From: Theobroma cacao
Taxonomy: Eukaryota; Streptophyta; Magnoliopsida; Malvales; Malvaceae
Direction of reading: 5' to 3'
NCBI RefSeq assembly: GCF_000208745.1
Contig: NC_030853.1
Coordinates: 7,980,979 to 8,044,978, forward strand
Length of the DNA stretch: 64,000 nt
Shown here: piece by piece, positions 35,241 through 47,390 of the stretch
How the letters are laid out: each line of letters starts with the position of its first letter
How positions within the stretch are numbered: position 1 is the stretch's first letter
The notes under the pieces: model-generated
Told to the model about the DNA's origin: nothing
Databases searched by the model: none
The model's input: only the letters and a program-made list of their open reading frames with translations
Made by a program: the position numbers and the translations under genes

Positions 35241-36722
35241 TGTCAGTTAAAATTTTATTACGTAAATATACGTATTGAATAGATAGTATATAAATAAGCA
35301 AAGTATTGATCTCACAGGAAATTGATTTAAAATTTTACTAAATACTAAAATTAGAACAAATTAATCTTATCCAAACACTCAAAATTAATTGATTAACTAA
35401 AACTAATTAACTAAACTTTAAACCAATAAGAAAAATCAAAATAATATTAACTTGAGAAAATATCAAATCAAACAAACCTAGGATTACAATATCTCACACA
35501 CTTCATCTAAATTTTACCTCTCTTCCTTAACTTATTTCAATGAGTTGAATTGCTAACCTAGAATCCTAAATTATTTATAAAGGTCTCTCGACTCATCTTA
35601 TAAAAATAAATATTTTAATCAAAATACTATATCCCTATGTGAATTGAAATTAAAATAGACTCATTAAATTCAAGATCTAATCTGGCTACATATGACCTAT
35701 AGGTATATTCCTATCTTATACGCAAATCAATTAATATGATCATATGCTATCTCAATTTTAGTCTACTCTAAACTCTTTCTCCCAAGTTTGTTTAGATTCC
35801 TAAATCAATTTAATTGGTGGCCAAACAATTAAAAGTATTAAGAACAAATTGGAATAAACAATTCAATGTCCTTTGAAAATAAGTAAGAAAGAGATTAAAA
35901 ATTTAGATTATATGTGAGTTCAATTGCAATATTAGAAAAAGAAAATTATGATTGCGAAAATAAATAACATTGTATAAAATTCAACCATTGAGAGTAACAA
36001 GAAAATAAAAGCCAAGGAAGAAAACAAAATAAATATTTTCCGTTTGATCTCCAAGTTTCAGCCTCAACTCCTAGCTTCTTGAATCTCTCAAAAATTGTCT
36101 CTCTTAATGTTCTTCAAAGTATCCTATTTATACTAATAACTTAACCTACACTTCTTTAAGTTGACCTAGGGTTTAATTGGGCTTAAAATTGTAATGAGAG
36201 GCCTAAAAATCAATTGTGAATCTTTACAAATTTCCATTCTCAGTATAGTACATCCAATCATTTTTCGATGCGATTTTCTCTATCTTCAAAGTAGAACTGG
36301 ATAAAATGATCTTCATAAAAGTTGTAGCTCTATCTCTTAGCTTTCCAATAGTCTAAGAATCGCATCATTTGGAGTTTTGTAGATCGAGTTATAGCCAAAA
36401 AACTGAAGTATATGCAAGCAGACTTTCTGATATTTCAACATCTCACTTTCCAAAATTAAACTCAATTTCTTTTAGTTCCTACAAAAAATATAAAAACTAA
36501 TAAATAATAACCAAATTAAAAAGAATAACATANAAAAAATATAAACTAATAAATAATAACCAAATTAAAAAAGAATAACATAAAATTAAAATAACTCACT
36601 TAAAAATAAATTAATTATAAAAAAAAAACTAAAAATAAATAAATTATAATTGAAAATTGAGGACTTAGCTAATATTTAATAACAAAATTGGGATAAAATA
36701 ATTCTATAAAATAGAATTATCG
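35241..36722 (-). repeat. 3' LTR of the Athila element
   Basis: The low-coordinate end is TGTCAG; the other end is ..GAATTATCG, where the partner LTR has ..GAATTATCA. It aligns over its whole length with 45965-47390. An extra 50-bp tandem duplication ('actaataaataataaccaa' unit) occupies about 36484-36582, with an N at 36533 at the junction, which accounts for part of the length difference between the LTRs. Confidence 0.9.
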
Positions 36723-38079
36723 TACCTCCAAATTTAAGATTTTGCTAGTCCTCGAGCAAAAAGAGAATCACAAAAAGAAAACTAAACATAAAAATCCTTG
36801 AACAAGAAATAGAAATACTAAATCATGATTTCTCAATGTTTCCTCATAAATTAACTCAAATTCCAACTTAAAGTAACGTACAACTAATCCTTAAATTCAT
36901 GCATCAATTCAAGTGAAAACTTATTTTTCGAATGGACTTCCCGTGTGTGTGTGAATGTTCTCTTACAAAGAATATCATGCAATTCGGATTAGCTTATGTC
37001 AAATCTAAGCATAGATTAGTACTAGGATCCCATAAGTTTGCTTTTCATCTCTCTCTCCACTAATGTAGTTTAACGCTTATTCAAGGATCAATAGGTCTTT
37101 ATCAAGCTTGTAATGTAAGGCTAAGGTCAAGGTATGATAAAGTATATATTTAGGCTCAAATTCACCCTAAGCACTTAATCAATCTAAGACATATAAAGAA
37201 CTCAATTTTTTTTAATAGCACCCCCAAACTTGAAGTAAACTTTTCTTTGTACAACACACTTTATTTCTTTTCTTTTCTTTTCTCTTTTTTTTTTTCAACC
37301 CCCAAACTTATTTTTGACAATTATAAACTAGGGGTCATTTTCCTAACAACCATCACTTTTTTTTTCACCTTTCTCCCTCAATTTATTCTTAGGCTCAAAT
37401 CATTCTTTAGAAAGATTAAAATACTTAGAGGGTGAAAGGTTCAAATTGTAAGATTTAAATAGATAGGCCAAGGCTAACATAATTGTGTAATTACAAAGAA
37501 AAGGTAAATTAGGCTCAAAATGGGTGACTAAGGATAAATATAACAAGGTAAGCACAAAAAGGCTCAAACGATCCAAATATGGCCTAAATCACTTCCTATC
37601 CTAAGTGTTATCTAAGATTTCGCCTTAAAATAGAATCAAACAAATTCTGTAATTCTTGACTTCGCTATACTTTTTCATCAACATAAACTTTTTCTAAATC
37701 ACACAAAAGTTCTAAGTAAAAGAGTATAGTGATCAAATTATTGGAAGTCACATTCTAAAATAAAGCTATCACAAGAATATCACATAAAATTAAATCATAA
37801 CTATATACTTCCCAAAAGCTAAGAACCAAAAGATAATTAAAACATCATCCTAGGATTGGGACAATTATGAATGAGGTGCAACTATCTGAAATTTTTTTTT
37901 GAAACACAATAAAGCATGCAAAACATAAATAAATATGCAAGACATATTTTAAAATAAAGCTAAAAAAGAATAAACTAACAAAATTCTAAACCACTCCCCC
38001 AAACTTGGAATAAACATTGTCCTCAATGTAATAAAAGAAAATAAAAGAAAAAGGACAAGAATACTCCCCTAACTTTGAA
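36723..38079 (-). other. Athila 3' non-coding region
   Basis: Lies between the env-position ORF and the 3' LTR. The bases next to the LTR, read on the minus strand as AAATTTGGAGGTA, are the likely polypurine tract (36723-36736). The 'ctcgagcaaa' phrase at 36752 is common beside the 3' LTR in this lineage (recollection). No ORF of note. Confidence 0.6.
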
Positions 38080-39124
38080 GCTGCAATCTACACGTTGTCC
38101 GCATCGTCACCACCAAAATCGTCCTCAAAGTCAGAATCTGTAGGCAACGAAGAAAAAGTAGTCATATCCATCCCAATGTGTTCGGCATAGGCTCTCATCA
38201 TTTGTTCGATCGCCCGATTTTAGTGTTCGTGACGGTTTAATCTACGATCGATGTGCTCCATCCATTGAGCAACACTACGTGTGGGAGCCGCTTGTGAAGG
38301 TGGGGGAGCGACTTGGGAAGAACTACCAGCGACAGGTGCAGATTCCTTTAATCTCTTAAGAATGCCCATGGTGATGGGAATTTTTGGTTGCTGCAGCTCC
38401 TCTTTATTGCTCCATTGCACACCAGCTCTCGCACATAAGGCAGTAATCAAGGAAAGAAAATCGATACCATCTCATTTAGTGCGGCCCGTATGTAAGATGG
38501 CATGAAAGATAACCTTACCAACATCAATGGATTTATGTGTGACAATGGCATAAATAAGCACTGCACGATCCCCGTGGCATCACTGATATGAGTGGAAGGG
38601 AGTAACCATGCCGTTACAAAGTGTAACAACACTTTCAGTTCCTTTTTCATGACATTTCATTTGAATGAAACTAGCTCACCATGCGATATCTTCCATTGGG
38701 CTCCCTTAACACACAGCGTCGATATAATCTCATTACAATCCTGATGATCACCCAAGTACTGCCTGTGTTCATCATTCTCTATATTGGGAGTTCCAAAAAA
38801 TGCGTTGATAGCTTGGCTGTGAAAAGGGACTTGTTTGCCACAGACAAATGCCACACCATCAACATGCTCAACTGTATTTGCACAAAACTCCCGGACTACA
38901 GGCACCACTGCAGCTTTAGGTTGGTCACTAAAAAGCTACTAATGTCTGTCTCGAAGCGTGTCATGAATCTCTTTGTAAGACAAGATGGGGATCTCTATTC
39001 CTCGTTCGGGAATTGGCACTTTGTTGATCAAGGACGTATGATATCGTGCAGAGGCTTCGGCTGAGATGAACTTCGATCTATCAAAAGCACCACTGGAGCT
39101 TGGTTTGGATCGTTTTGGTGCCAT
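38080..39124 (-). pseudogene. Athila env-position ORF (plant transposon protein domain), broken
   Basis: Minus-strand pieces start at 39124 (MAPKRSKPSSSG) and continue after stops and frame changes at about 38939, 38657 and 38447 to a Gln/Pro/Ser-rich tail with WMEHIDRRL near 38230. The middle piece with SQAINAFFGTPN and the next with WLLPSTHISD match the 'putative plant transposon protein' domain that fills the third-ORF place of Athila elements. It sits after pol and before the 3' LTR, the place of env in retroviruses, but no membrane segment or signal peptide is evident. Function in the family is unknown. Confidence 0.7.
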
Positions 39125-40495
39125 TCCTACAAAAGAAATTTAATTATCAAAACAAATCCAGAGGAAAAATATGCAAGTAGTAATGCATGAACAAGCATGA
39201 AAATATGAAAAATCTACAAGCACAAATTTAATTAATTCCTATCCAATTCAACAATCCAAATTCAAGATTTCCATTAACCATCTCACTTCTTAAGATGCAG
39301 CATAAATTCTCTATTCCTCACAACATTAAGACAGCCTTCTCATAATCATAATTTTCACAATGCCACAGTCTAATTATAAAAATTAAAAATAAAAATAACT
39401 CTATAACAATGTATTCATCCAGAATTATTAGATATGGCATGTGTTACACCAATAATTCCAGAATTTATTTCTACTTGCTCAACCAAGCATCAAAAATTAA
39501 ACAAACCCATCATTTACCCACATCAACAAAGCATTTATCAATTATATTGGCATCAAATAAAAAATCCATGAATCCATTAGATGAGTAACAAGAATTAAGC
39601 ACTAATCATAACAATTTTCTATACTCCAAGCATAAATCATGAGGAATTAGGAAAACCCATGAACAAACATGCACAATGGATCATTCAAGGTGCAAAAATT
39701 ATAAAATTTACTATGAACACCAGCCTCATCATCTCTCTACAAAATAATTGAAAACCAAGTGTTTGGAGGAAACAAAAAGGAGTACTTACCCTAGGAGTGC
39801 AATGAGTGCAGGATTTCAAAGTGAAAATAAAAAAATCTAAGTAGAAATCAAATGCAGAATTTTGGAGTGAAAATGAAAGAGAGAGGTAAGAGAGGTGTAA
39901 GAGAAAGAAGTTTGGGGAGTGGGTTCGCGGCTGAAGAAAAAGAAAGAATGAAAAAGATAAAAAAAATGAGGGTTTATATAGGGTTGGGGCTGGGCCTCGA
40001 GGGAGGGCCGCGACTTTCACTTTCTCAAACCCGAAGCTTTACGCTTCGGGTTTCAGCACCACGGTGCTCAATTTTTCTATTTTTAATGCCTTTGTTTAGC
40101 GCCGTGGTTCTCCCATTGAGGGCTGCAGTGTTGAAACATTCTGTTTCAGCTGCATTCCTTGCTTCGTCCAACGTCACGACGCTCCTTTTGAGAGCCACAG
40201 TGTTGAAACCTTCTGTTTCAGCCACTTTTTCTTCTTTTCAAGGCTGCGGCACTCATTTGTAGCGCCGCGACGTTGATCTCTTTTTTTTGAAATATTTATA
40301 TTTTTATATTTTTGATTTGATTTTTTTTATTTTTTTGATTTAACTACCTACAAAAGGACACAAAAAAATTAAATTAAAAGAAATAAATTAAAAAGCATTA
40401 AATAAAATAAGGATGAAAATAAGTAAGGTTAAGGAGCTGGGGTTGCCTCCTAAGACGCGCTTCATTTATAGTCTTCGGTTAAACTGACTTGGACT
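39125..40495 (-). repeat. Athila pol-to-env spacer with GC-richer degenerate repeats
   Basis: Most of it is AT-rich non-coding sequence. At about 40020-40275 the composition changes: a roughly 70-90 bp phrase recurs, with the core 'agtgttgaaac' then 'ttctgtttcag' at 40128-40150 and 40199-40221, and 'gccg(t/c)gg' or 'gccgcgacg' words between. Self-complementary pairs such as 'gaagcttt..cgcttc' (40032-40048) lie within. The overlapping short ORFs are artefacts of this repeat. Confidence 0.65.
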
Positions 40496-41619
40496 TTAGG
40501 CCGTGTCAAGCAAGTGAATTGAGGACTTTTGATGATTAATTTTGCCTCCCCAATAATGCTTCAATCTTTGTCCATTGATTTTAAATTTTCGACCATCTGT
40601 CCCTCTAACTTCGATTGCTCCATGTGGAAATACTTCATTGACAATGAAAATACCAGACCACCTTGATTTAAGCTTTCTTGAAAATAATTTCAAGCGAGAA
40701 TTATAGAGCAACACTAATTGTCCTGGCTCAAAGCTTATTTCCACTATCTTTTTATCATGCCATTGCTTTGTTTTCTCTTCATAGAGTTTGGCATTTTCAT
40801 AAGCTTGAAGGCGAAATTCATCAAGTTCATTTAATTGCAACAACCTTTGCTCACCTACTACTTGTAAATCAAAATTTAACTTCTTCACGGCCCAATAAGC
40901 ATTGTGTTCAAGTTCTACCGATAAGTGACAAGCTTTGCCAAAGACCAGCTTATATGGAGACATGCCAATTGGGGTCTTGTAAGCAATCTTATATGCCCAC
41001 AGTGCATCATCCAATCTTCCTGCCCAATTTTTTCTTGTGGGACATATTGTTTTCTCCAAAATCCTCTTGATTTCTTTATTCAATACTTTTGCTTGGCCAC
41101 TAGTTTGAGGATGATACGCAGTTGCAACCTTGTGTTTAACTCCATATTTTGCCAGAAGTGCATCAAAATACTTGTTGAAAAGTGACTTCTTTCATCACTA
41201 ATAATTACCCTTGGAGTGCCAAATCGAGTGAAAATATTCTTCTTAATGAAATTCATCACCACCTTTTAATCATAATGAGGAAAAGCTGACGCTTCAACCC
41301 ACTTGGAGACATAATCAACAGCAAGTAAAATGTATTTGTTGTTGTATGAAGATATGAACGGACCTATGAAGTCAATACCACATACATAAAAAATTTCTAT
41401 GTCCATGATGTTGTTGAGAGGCATCTCATGTCGCCTTGAGATATTTCCCACTCTTTGGCACCTGTCACAATGCCAAACAAAATTGTGAGCATCCTTAAAT
41501 AATGTAGGCCAATTCAAACCTGATTGGAGGACTTTATCAGTAGTCCTTATTCCTCCAAAGTGTCCTCCATAGAATGGCAATGATGAAGCACACTTTGAAT
41601 TTCTTCTTTCAAGACACAT
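40496..41619 (-). pseudogene. Athila integrase, broken
   Basis: Read on the minus strand from 41619: an HHCC-type zinc region ending CDRCQRVGN, then the catalytic core with the first Asp in GIDFIGPF, a break at 41262-41266, the second Asp in IISDERSHF, another break near 41080, and the Glu in NKEIKRIL. The C-terminal part (to 40496) has [16 protein letters not shown] and HDKKI, then a chromodomain-less tail with SRWSGIFIV, as in Athila. D, D and E are all present but two frame breaks separate them. Confidence 0.88.
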
Positions 41620-41846
41620 TTTTTGAAAATCTGGTTTTTACACTACTTGAACAAGTGAGGCCCATCCCAAAAATAAAATTCAACATCATGCAAAAATTTC
41701 TTTTTCTGATGAAAATTTAAATCAGAGGGAAAAATGTTGCTTACCAGATAATTCACGAAATCAGCATACCAAGGAAGTGATTTCTTACCAACTTGAAGGA
41801 TTTGTTCATCAGGAAAAGTCTCCTTGATTAAGGTTGAATCCTTACC

Positions 41847-42212
41847 TTAAGCTTCAATCTCCAATCTTGAGAGATGGTCTGCCACTTGATTTTCTATTCC
41901 TTTTCTGTCATGAATCTCTAGATCAAACTCTTGTAGGAAGAGAATCCACCTTATCAATCTTGGTTTAGCATCCTTCTTGGCAATCAAATATTTGATAGTT
42001 GAATGGTCAGTGTACACTATCACCTTTGTCCCCATGAGATAGGAGCGAAATTTGTCAAAAGCAAAAACTATAACCAAGAGCTCCTTTTCAATTGCGGTAT
42101 AATTTTTCTGGGCCTCATTCAAAGTCTTGCTTGCGTAATAAATGGAATGGAAGATTTTATCCTTCTTTTGTCCCAAAACAGCTCCCACCGCATAATCACT
42201 CGCATCACACAT
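41847..42212 (-). pseudogene. Athila RNase H fragment
   Basis: Minus-strand frame with [15 protein letters not shown] (first Asp), [15 protein letters not shown] (Glu), [11 protein letters not shown] (Asp) and [11 protein letters not shown] (final Asp): the complete motif set of the gypsy RNase H. A short gap of unreadable frame (41620-41846) divides it from integrase and another (42213-42545) from RT. Confidence 0.9.
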
Positions 42213-42545
42213 TAGTTTAAAAGGAAGAGTCTAATCGGGACTAATTATGATTCGTGCAAATATTAATCTTTTCTTCAATTCATCAAAAACAACAAGTCAT
42301 TCATTATCAAACTTAAATGGCACATCTTTCTCCAACAAATTGCAAAGTGGTTTAGAAATTTTTGAAAAGTCTTTAATAAATTTTCTATAAAAACCAAAAT
42401 GACCAAGAAAACTTATAATACCTTTGACATTTATTGGAGGTGGTAATTTCTCAATTGTTTCAATTTTTGCTTTATCTACCTCAATGTCGCTACTAGAGAT
42501 CTTGTGCCCAAGAATAATACTTTCTCACACCATGTAGTGACATTT

Positions 42546-43387
42546 CTACGAGTTAAGCACCAAATTTGTTTCTTCACATCTCTTGAGTCCCCTAGCAAGA
42601 TTTAAGAGACAATCATCAAAATTATTTCCAAAGATAGAAAAATCATCCATAAATACCTCCAAACATTTCTCCACCATGTTTGTGAATATGGCCATCATAC
42701 ATCTCTGAAAGGTGGCAGGTGCATTACATAATCCAAATGGCATTCTTCTAAAAGCAAAGGTGCCATAAAGACATGTAAATGTAGTCTTTTCTTGATCTTC
42801 AGGGGCAATTGCAATTTGGTTATAACCAGAATAACCATCTAGAAAGCAATAATATTCTTTACTAGCCAAACGATCCAACATTTGATCAATGAATGGAAGA
42901 GGGAAGTGATTTTTCCTGGTAGCTTTGTTGAGCTTGCGATGGTCTATGCACACTCTCCATCCAGTCACAGTTCTTGTTGGAATGAGCTCATTATTGTCAT
43001 TAGCAACCACAGTCATTCCGCCTTCCTTAAAAACACATTAAACTAGACTTACCCATGAGCTATCGGAGATATGATAAATTATTCCAGCATCCAACCACTT
43101 GATGATTTCTTTCTTAACTACTTCTTCATGATGGGATTCAATCTTCTTTGCTGTTCAATTGTGGTTTTGTGAATTTCCTCAAAGAGAATTTTGTGCATGC
43201 AAACTGAAGGGCTAATTCCCTTAATATCAACTATGGTCCACCCTATTGCTGTCTTGAATTCTCTAAGTGTCTTCAATGACTTCTCCTCTTGCATGTTAGT
43301 AAGTACAACATAAATAATAACTGGAAGAGTAGAAGATTTTCCAAAAAAAGCATACCTCAAGTGTGCAGGCAAAGGTTTGAGTTCCAA
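42546..43387 (-). pseudogene. Athila reverse transcriptase, broken
   Basis: The main piece (43016-42546) has CIDHRKLNKATRK, FLDGYSGYNQI, FRRMPFGLCNAPATFQ and the catalytic FMDDFSIFG (YxDD box with Phe first, as in Athila). A separate frame at 43118-43387 is the linker that precedes RT. An in-frame stop divides them at about 43017-43110. The thumb after FMDD is cut short at 42546. Confidence 0.92.
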
Positions 43388-44019
43388 AATAGGTGGTTCC
43401 TCAATGGAAGGCTTAGAACTGGCATCAAAGAAGCTGAAATATCTAAAGACTCATATTGATGATTAGTTCTAAATCTGGAGTGAGCATTTAACAAATTTGA
43501 ATATTCGATAAATTCATCATCATCCCTATCAGAATTAGCAACTAAACATGCTTCAAGAGGATCATTGGGATTTTCTTCTAAGAAAACATCATGTGTAAAG
43601 TTATTTACCATACTCACAGAAAAGCAGTCTTCAGATGTCACAAACAATTTTAAAGCTTTGAAAATATTAAATCTTACCTGTTGGTCTTGAACTCTCAAAG
43701 TGAGCTTACCTTTTTCAACATCAATCAAAGCTCTAGCAGTTGCTAAGAATGGCCTCCCAAGGATGATTGGAATTTGCCTATCTTCTGTCATGTCAAGAAT
43801 TATAAAATCAACTGAAAAAATAAATTTATCTACCTTGACAAGAACATCTTCAATAATTCCCCTTGGGTACACATAAGAACGATCAACCAATTGCAAAGTA
43901 ACAGAAGTGGGTTTGCATTCTCCAAAACCAAGTTTCTCAAAAATTGACCAAGGCATTAAATTGATATTTGCACCGAAATCATTCAAAGCTTTTGCAAAAA
44001 ATAAATTACAATAGTACAA
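43357..44019 (-). pseudogene. Athila aspartic protease region
   Basis: Minus-strand frame. The protease core reads ALNDFGANINLMPWSIFEKLG, with DFG where this lineage usually has DLGAS, followed by VDFIILDM and PIILGRPFLATARALIDVEKG, the hallmark of the gypsy retropepsin-like domain. The catalytic Asp is kept. The frame runs on into the pol linker. Confidence 0.88.
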
Positions 44020-44066
44020 GGGATTGTAAAACTACTTGGATCTTTGAGTTTTGGTGGCAGTTTATT

Positions 44067-45873
44067 TTAAAGAATTGCACTACACTCTTCTATAAAGGAG
44101 ACAGTTTTAAACTTACCTAGCTTTATCTTTTTGGAAAGGATGTCCTTTAAGAACTTGACATAACTGGGCATTTGTTCCAAAGCTTTAGCAAAAGGAATAT
44201 TTATGTGTAATTTCTTGAAGACATTGAGGAACTTTGGAAATTGCTTTTCAAGCTTTTGCTTTTGGAGCCTTTGGGGAAAAGGTTGTGGAAGATGGATGAC
44301 TTGAGAAGTTCCTTGATTTTCAGCCTTGTCATTTTCTTTTTGTTCAATTTCAATCTCATTCTCACACATTCCTTCCTTATCAACTTGTTTATTCTCAATT
44401 TCAACTATTTTTTCATTCACCCCTTCAATCTCTTTTCCACTCCCTAAAGTGATTGCTTGGCATTGTTCCTTACCTTTAAGATTGATTTGTGTGTCACTAG
44501 GTAAAGAACCTTGAGGTCTATTATTAATGGAATTTGCAAGCTGTCCCACTTGGGTCTCAAGATTTCTCAAGGATGCTCCATAGCTTTGAATTATATCATC
44601 ATTTTTTGCTATATATTGCAAGAGAAGTTCTTCCACTTGGGACTTCTTTTTAGGAATTGGTGGTCTAGCTTGTTGTTGAAAACCAGAAAGCATGTTGGGT
44701 TTTAGATTGGAAGGCCCTGCATTGTTATTCCATGAGAAGTTGGGATGGTTTCTCCAACCGGGATTATAAGTATCAAAGTATGGGTTATTCTGCTATCTAT
44801 TGAAATTTCCCACAAACTGGACTAATTCAGAATTGTATGAACATTGATATTTGAATGGCCATCTCCACACATCTCACAAACTGTAAATGAATTTTGAACT
44901 GCATGAACTCCCAATGTGTCAAACTTCTTAGACAGTGCAGCCACTTGCACAGCTACTTGAGCAGTTAAGTTGCCAAGTGCATCAATTTCATAAGCTTCAA
45001 CAGCTTTTCTAGGACCGACCTTTCTGAAGGCCATTGATAATTATTTGAAGCCATCTCTTCCAATAAATTATAAGCATCTGCAGCATTCTTACTCATTAAT
45101 GCCCCACCAGCAACAGCATCAATTATGGTTTTAATTGACCTAACCAGTCCATTGTAGAATGTCTGAACTTGCAACCAATCAGGAATCCCATGATGTGGAC
45201 ATCTTCTCAGTAGTTCTTTAAATCTCTCCCAAGCTTCATACAAAGACTCACCATCAAATTGTGTGAATGAGGTGATATCATTCCTCATCTTTGCAGTCTT
45301 TGCAGGCGGAAAGAACTTTGCGAGAAACTTTTGACCCAAGTCCTCCCATGTAGTGATAGATCCACTAGGCAGTGAATTAAGCCAACTTTTTGCTTTATCC
45401 TTTAGAGAAAACGAAAATAGTCTCAATCTAATAGCATCATCAGTTACTCCATTATATTTAAAGGTATTGCAAATCTCCAGGAAATTTACCAAATGAGAAT
45501 TAGGATCATCACTGGGTAACCCACCAAATTAGACTGAAGACTGAATCATCTAAATGTAAGCTGATTTAATTTCAAAATTATTTGCATTGATGGAAGGTCT
45601 CCTAATGCTTTGGTGCAAACCTTGCAAAAGAGGAACAGCATAATCCTGCAGTGCTCTATTTGCTTCGGGAACCAGATTAATGGCATTATTGCCATTGTTA
45701 TTGTTATCCTCAGCCATTGACTGGTTTAAAGCTGCAACTTGCAAATTCTCCCTTCGACATCTTTTGAAAGTTCTTTCTATCTCAGAATCAAAAGGAACAA
45801 GATTCAAGTTGTTTCTTCTTTGCATACAATGACCAAAGATATCTGCAAACAAACAAAATCTAATATTAAACAA
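44067..45873 (-). pseudogene. Athila gag, broken into four frames
   Basis: Minus-strand pieces: 45873-45550 (Asn-rich N part), 45492-44965 (capsid domain with [44 protein letters not shown]), 45034-44822 (nucleocapsid-like with CEMCGDGH) and 44693-44067 (C part rich in Lys and Glu, then FKKLHINIPFAKALEQMP). Stops and frame changes separate all four. The order and motifs are those of Athila gag. Confidence 0.9.
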
Positions 45874-45940
45874 GAAAAATAAATTTTGAAGTAAGACTAA
45901 ATTACTTAGTATTAGTACTAATAAAAATTATAGAAACAAT

Positions 45941-45958
45941 TCCCCAGCAATGGCGACA
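45941..45958 (-). other. Athila primer-binding site, tRNA-Asp type
   Basis: Minus strand: TGTCGCCATTGCTGGGGA, three changes from TGGCGCCGTTGCCGGGGA, the complement of the plant tRNA-Asp(GTC) 3' end used by Athila elements. It is six bases inside the 5' LTR. Confidence 0.75.
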
Positions 45959-45964
45959 AAAACT

Positions 45965-47390
45965 TATCAGTTAAAATTTTACTACGCAAGTATACGTATC
46001 GAATAGATAGTATATAAACAAGCAAAGTATCGATCCACCAAGGAATTGATCTAAAATTTTACTAAGTACTAAAATTAGAACATATTAATCTTATCCAAAC
46101 ACTCAAAATTAATTGATTAACTAAAACTAATTAACTAAACTTTAAACCAACAAGAAAAATCAAAATAATATTAACTTGAGAAAAGATCAAATCAAACAAG
46201 CGTAGGATTACAGTATCCCAAACACATCATCTAAATCTTACCTCTCTTCATTAACTTATTTCAATGGGTTGAATTGCTAACATAGAGTCTTAAATTATCT
46301 ATAAGGGTTTCCCGACTCATCTTATAAAAATATATATTTTAACCAAAACACTATATCCCTATGTGAATTGAAATTAAAATAGACTCATTAAATTCAGGAT
46401 CTAATTTGGCTACATATGGCCTATAGGCATATCCCTATCCTATGCACAAATCAGTTAATATGATCATATGCTATCCCAATTTTAGTATACTCTAAACTCC
46501 TCTCTCAAGTTTGTTTATGTTCCTAAATCAATTTAATTGATGGCCAAACAATTAAAAGCATTAAGAACAAATTGGAATAAACAATTCAATTCCCATTGAA
46601 GATAAGTAAGAAAGAGATTAAAAATTTAGATTACATGTGAGTTCAATTGTAATCTTAGAAAATGAAAATTAGCTACTCATGATTGTAAAAACAAATAACA
46701 TTGTATAAAATTCAACCATTGAGAGTAACAAGAAAAATAAAAGCCAAGGAAGAAAACAAAACAAATATTTACCGCTTGATCTCCAAGTTTCAACCTCAAC
46801 TCCTAACTTCTTTAATCTCTTAAAAGTTTTCTTCCCTAATGTTCTTCAAACTAGCCTATTTATACTAATAACTTAACCTATACTTCCTCAAGTTGACCTA
46901 GGATTTAATTGGACTTAAAAGTGTAATGAGAGGCCCAAAAATCAATTGTGAATCTTTACAAATTTTCATTCTCGGTACAATACATCTAGCCATTTTTCGA
47001 TGCAATTTTCTCTATCTTCAAAGCAGAACTGGTAAAATGATCTTCATGAAAGTTGTAGCTCTATCTCTTAGTTTTCCAATGGTCCAAGACTTGTATCATT
47101 TGGAGTTCTGTAGCTCCAATTATGGTCAAAACACTAAAGTATATATAAACAGACTTTCGAATCTATCAACATCTCACTTTTCAAAGTTAAGAAAAATTCT
47201 TTTTAATTCTTACAAAAAGATATAAAAATTAATAAATAACAACTAAATTAAAAAAATAATATAAAATTAAAATAACTCACTTAAAATTAAATTAATTATA
47301 AAAATAATTATAAATAAATAAATTATAATTAAAAATTAAAAATTTAGTTAATATTTAAAAATAAAATAATTTTATAAAATAGAATTATCA
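45965..47390 (-). repeat. 5' LTR of the Athila element
   Basis: Read on the minus strand it begins TGATAATTCTATTTTATA and ends ..CTGATA, where the partner LTR ends CTGACA. It aligns with 35241-36722 along its length. In the first 90 bases the two differ at about ten sites, nearly all C/T or G/A exchanges, so the insertion is not recent. Confidence 0.9.

Larger units (their letters stand above)
35241..47390 (-). mobile_element. Athila-lineage Ty3/gypsy LTR retrotransposon, nearly full length, inactive
   Basis: Length 12.15 kb. Both LTRs are present (35241-36722 and 45965-47390), flanked by ACCAG and ACCAC, a 5-bp target duplication with one change. On the minus strand the order is 5' LTR, primer site, gag, protease, RT, RNase H, integrase, a repeated GC-richer spacer, an env-position ORF, a long non-coding tail, 3' LTR. 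The tRNA-Asp-type primer site, FMDDFSIFG in RT, the env-position ORF and the ~12-kb size all fit the Athila group. Every coding section is broken by stops or frame changes, so the copy is not autonomous. It separates CHY1 from the GFA gene. Confidence 0.93.

Noticed and set aside
40025..40262. Complementary ORFs on both strands in the GC-richer Athila spacer
   Set aside because: Both follow the degenerate repeat; no known protein on either strand.
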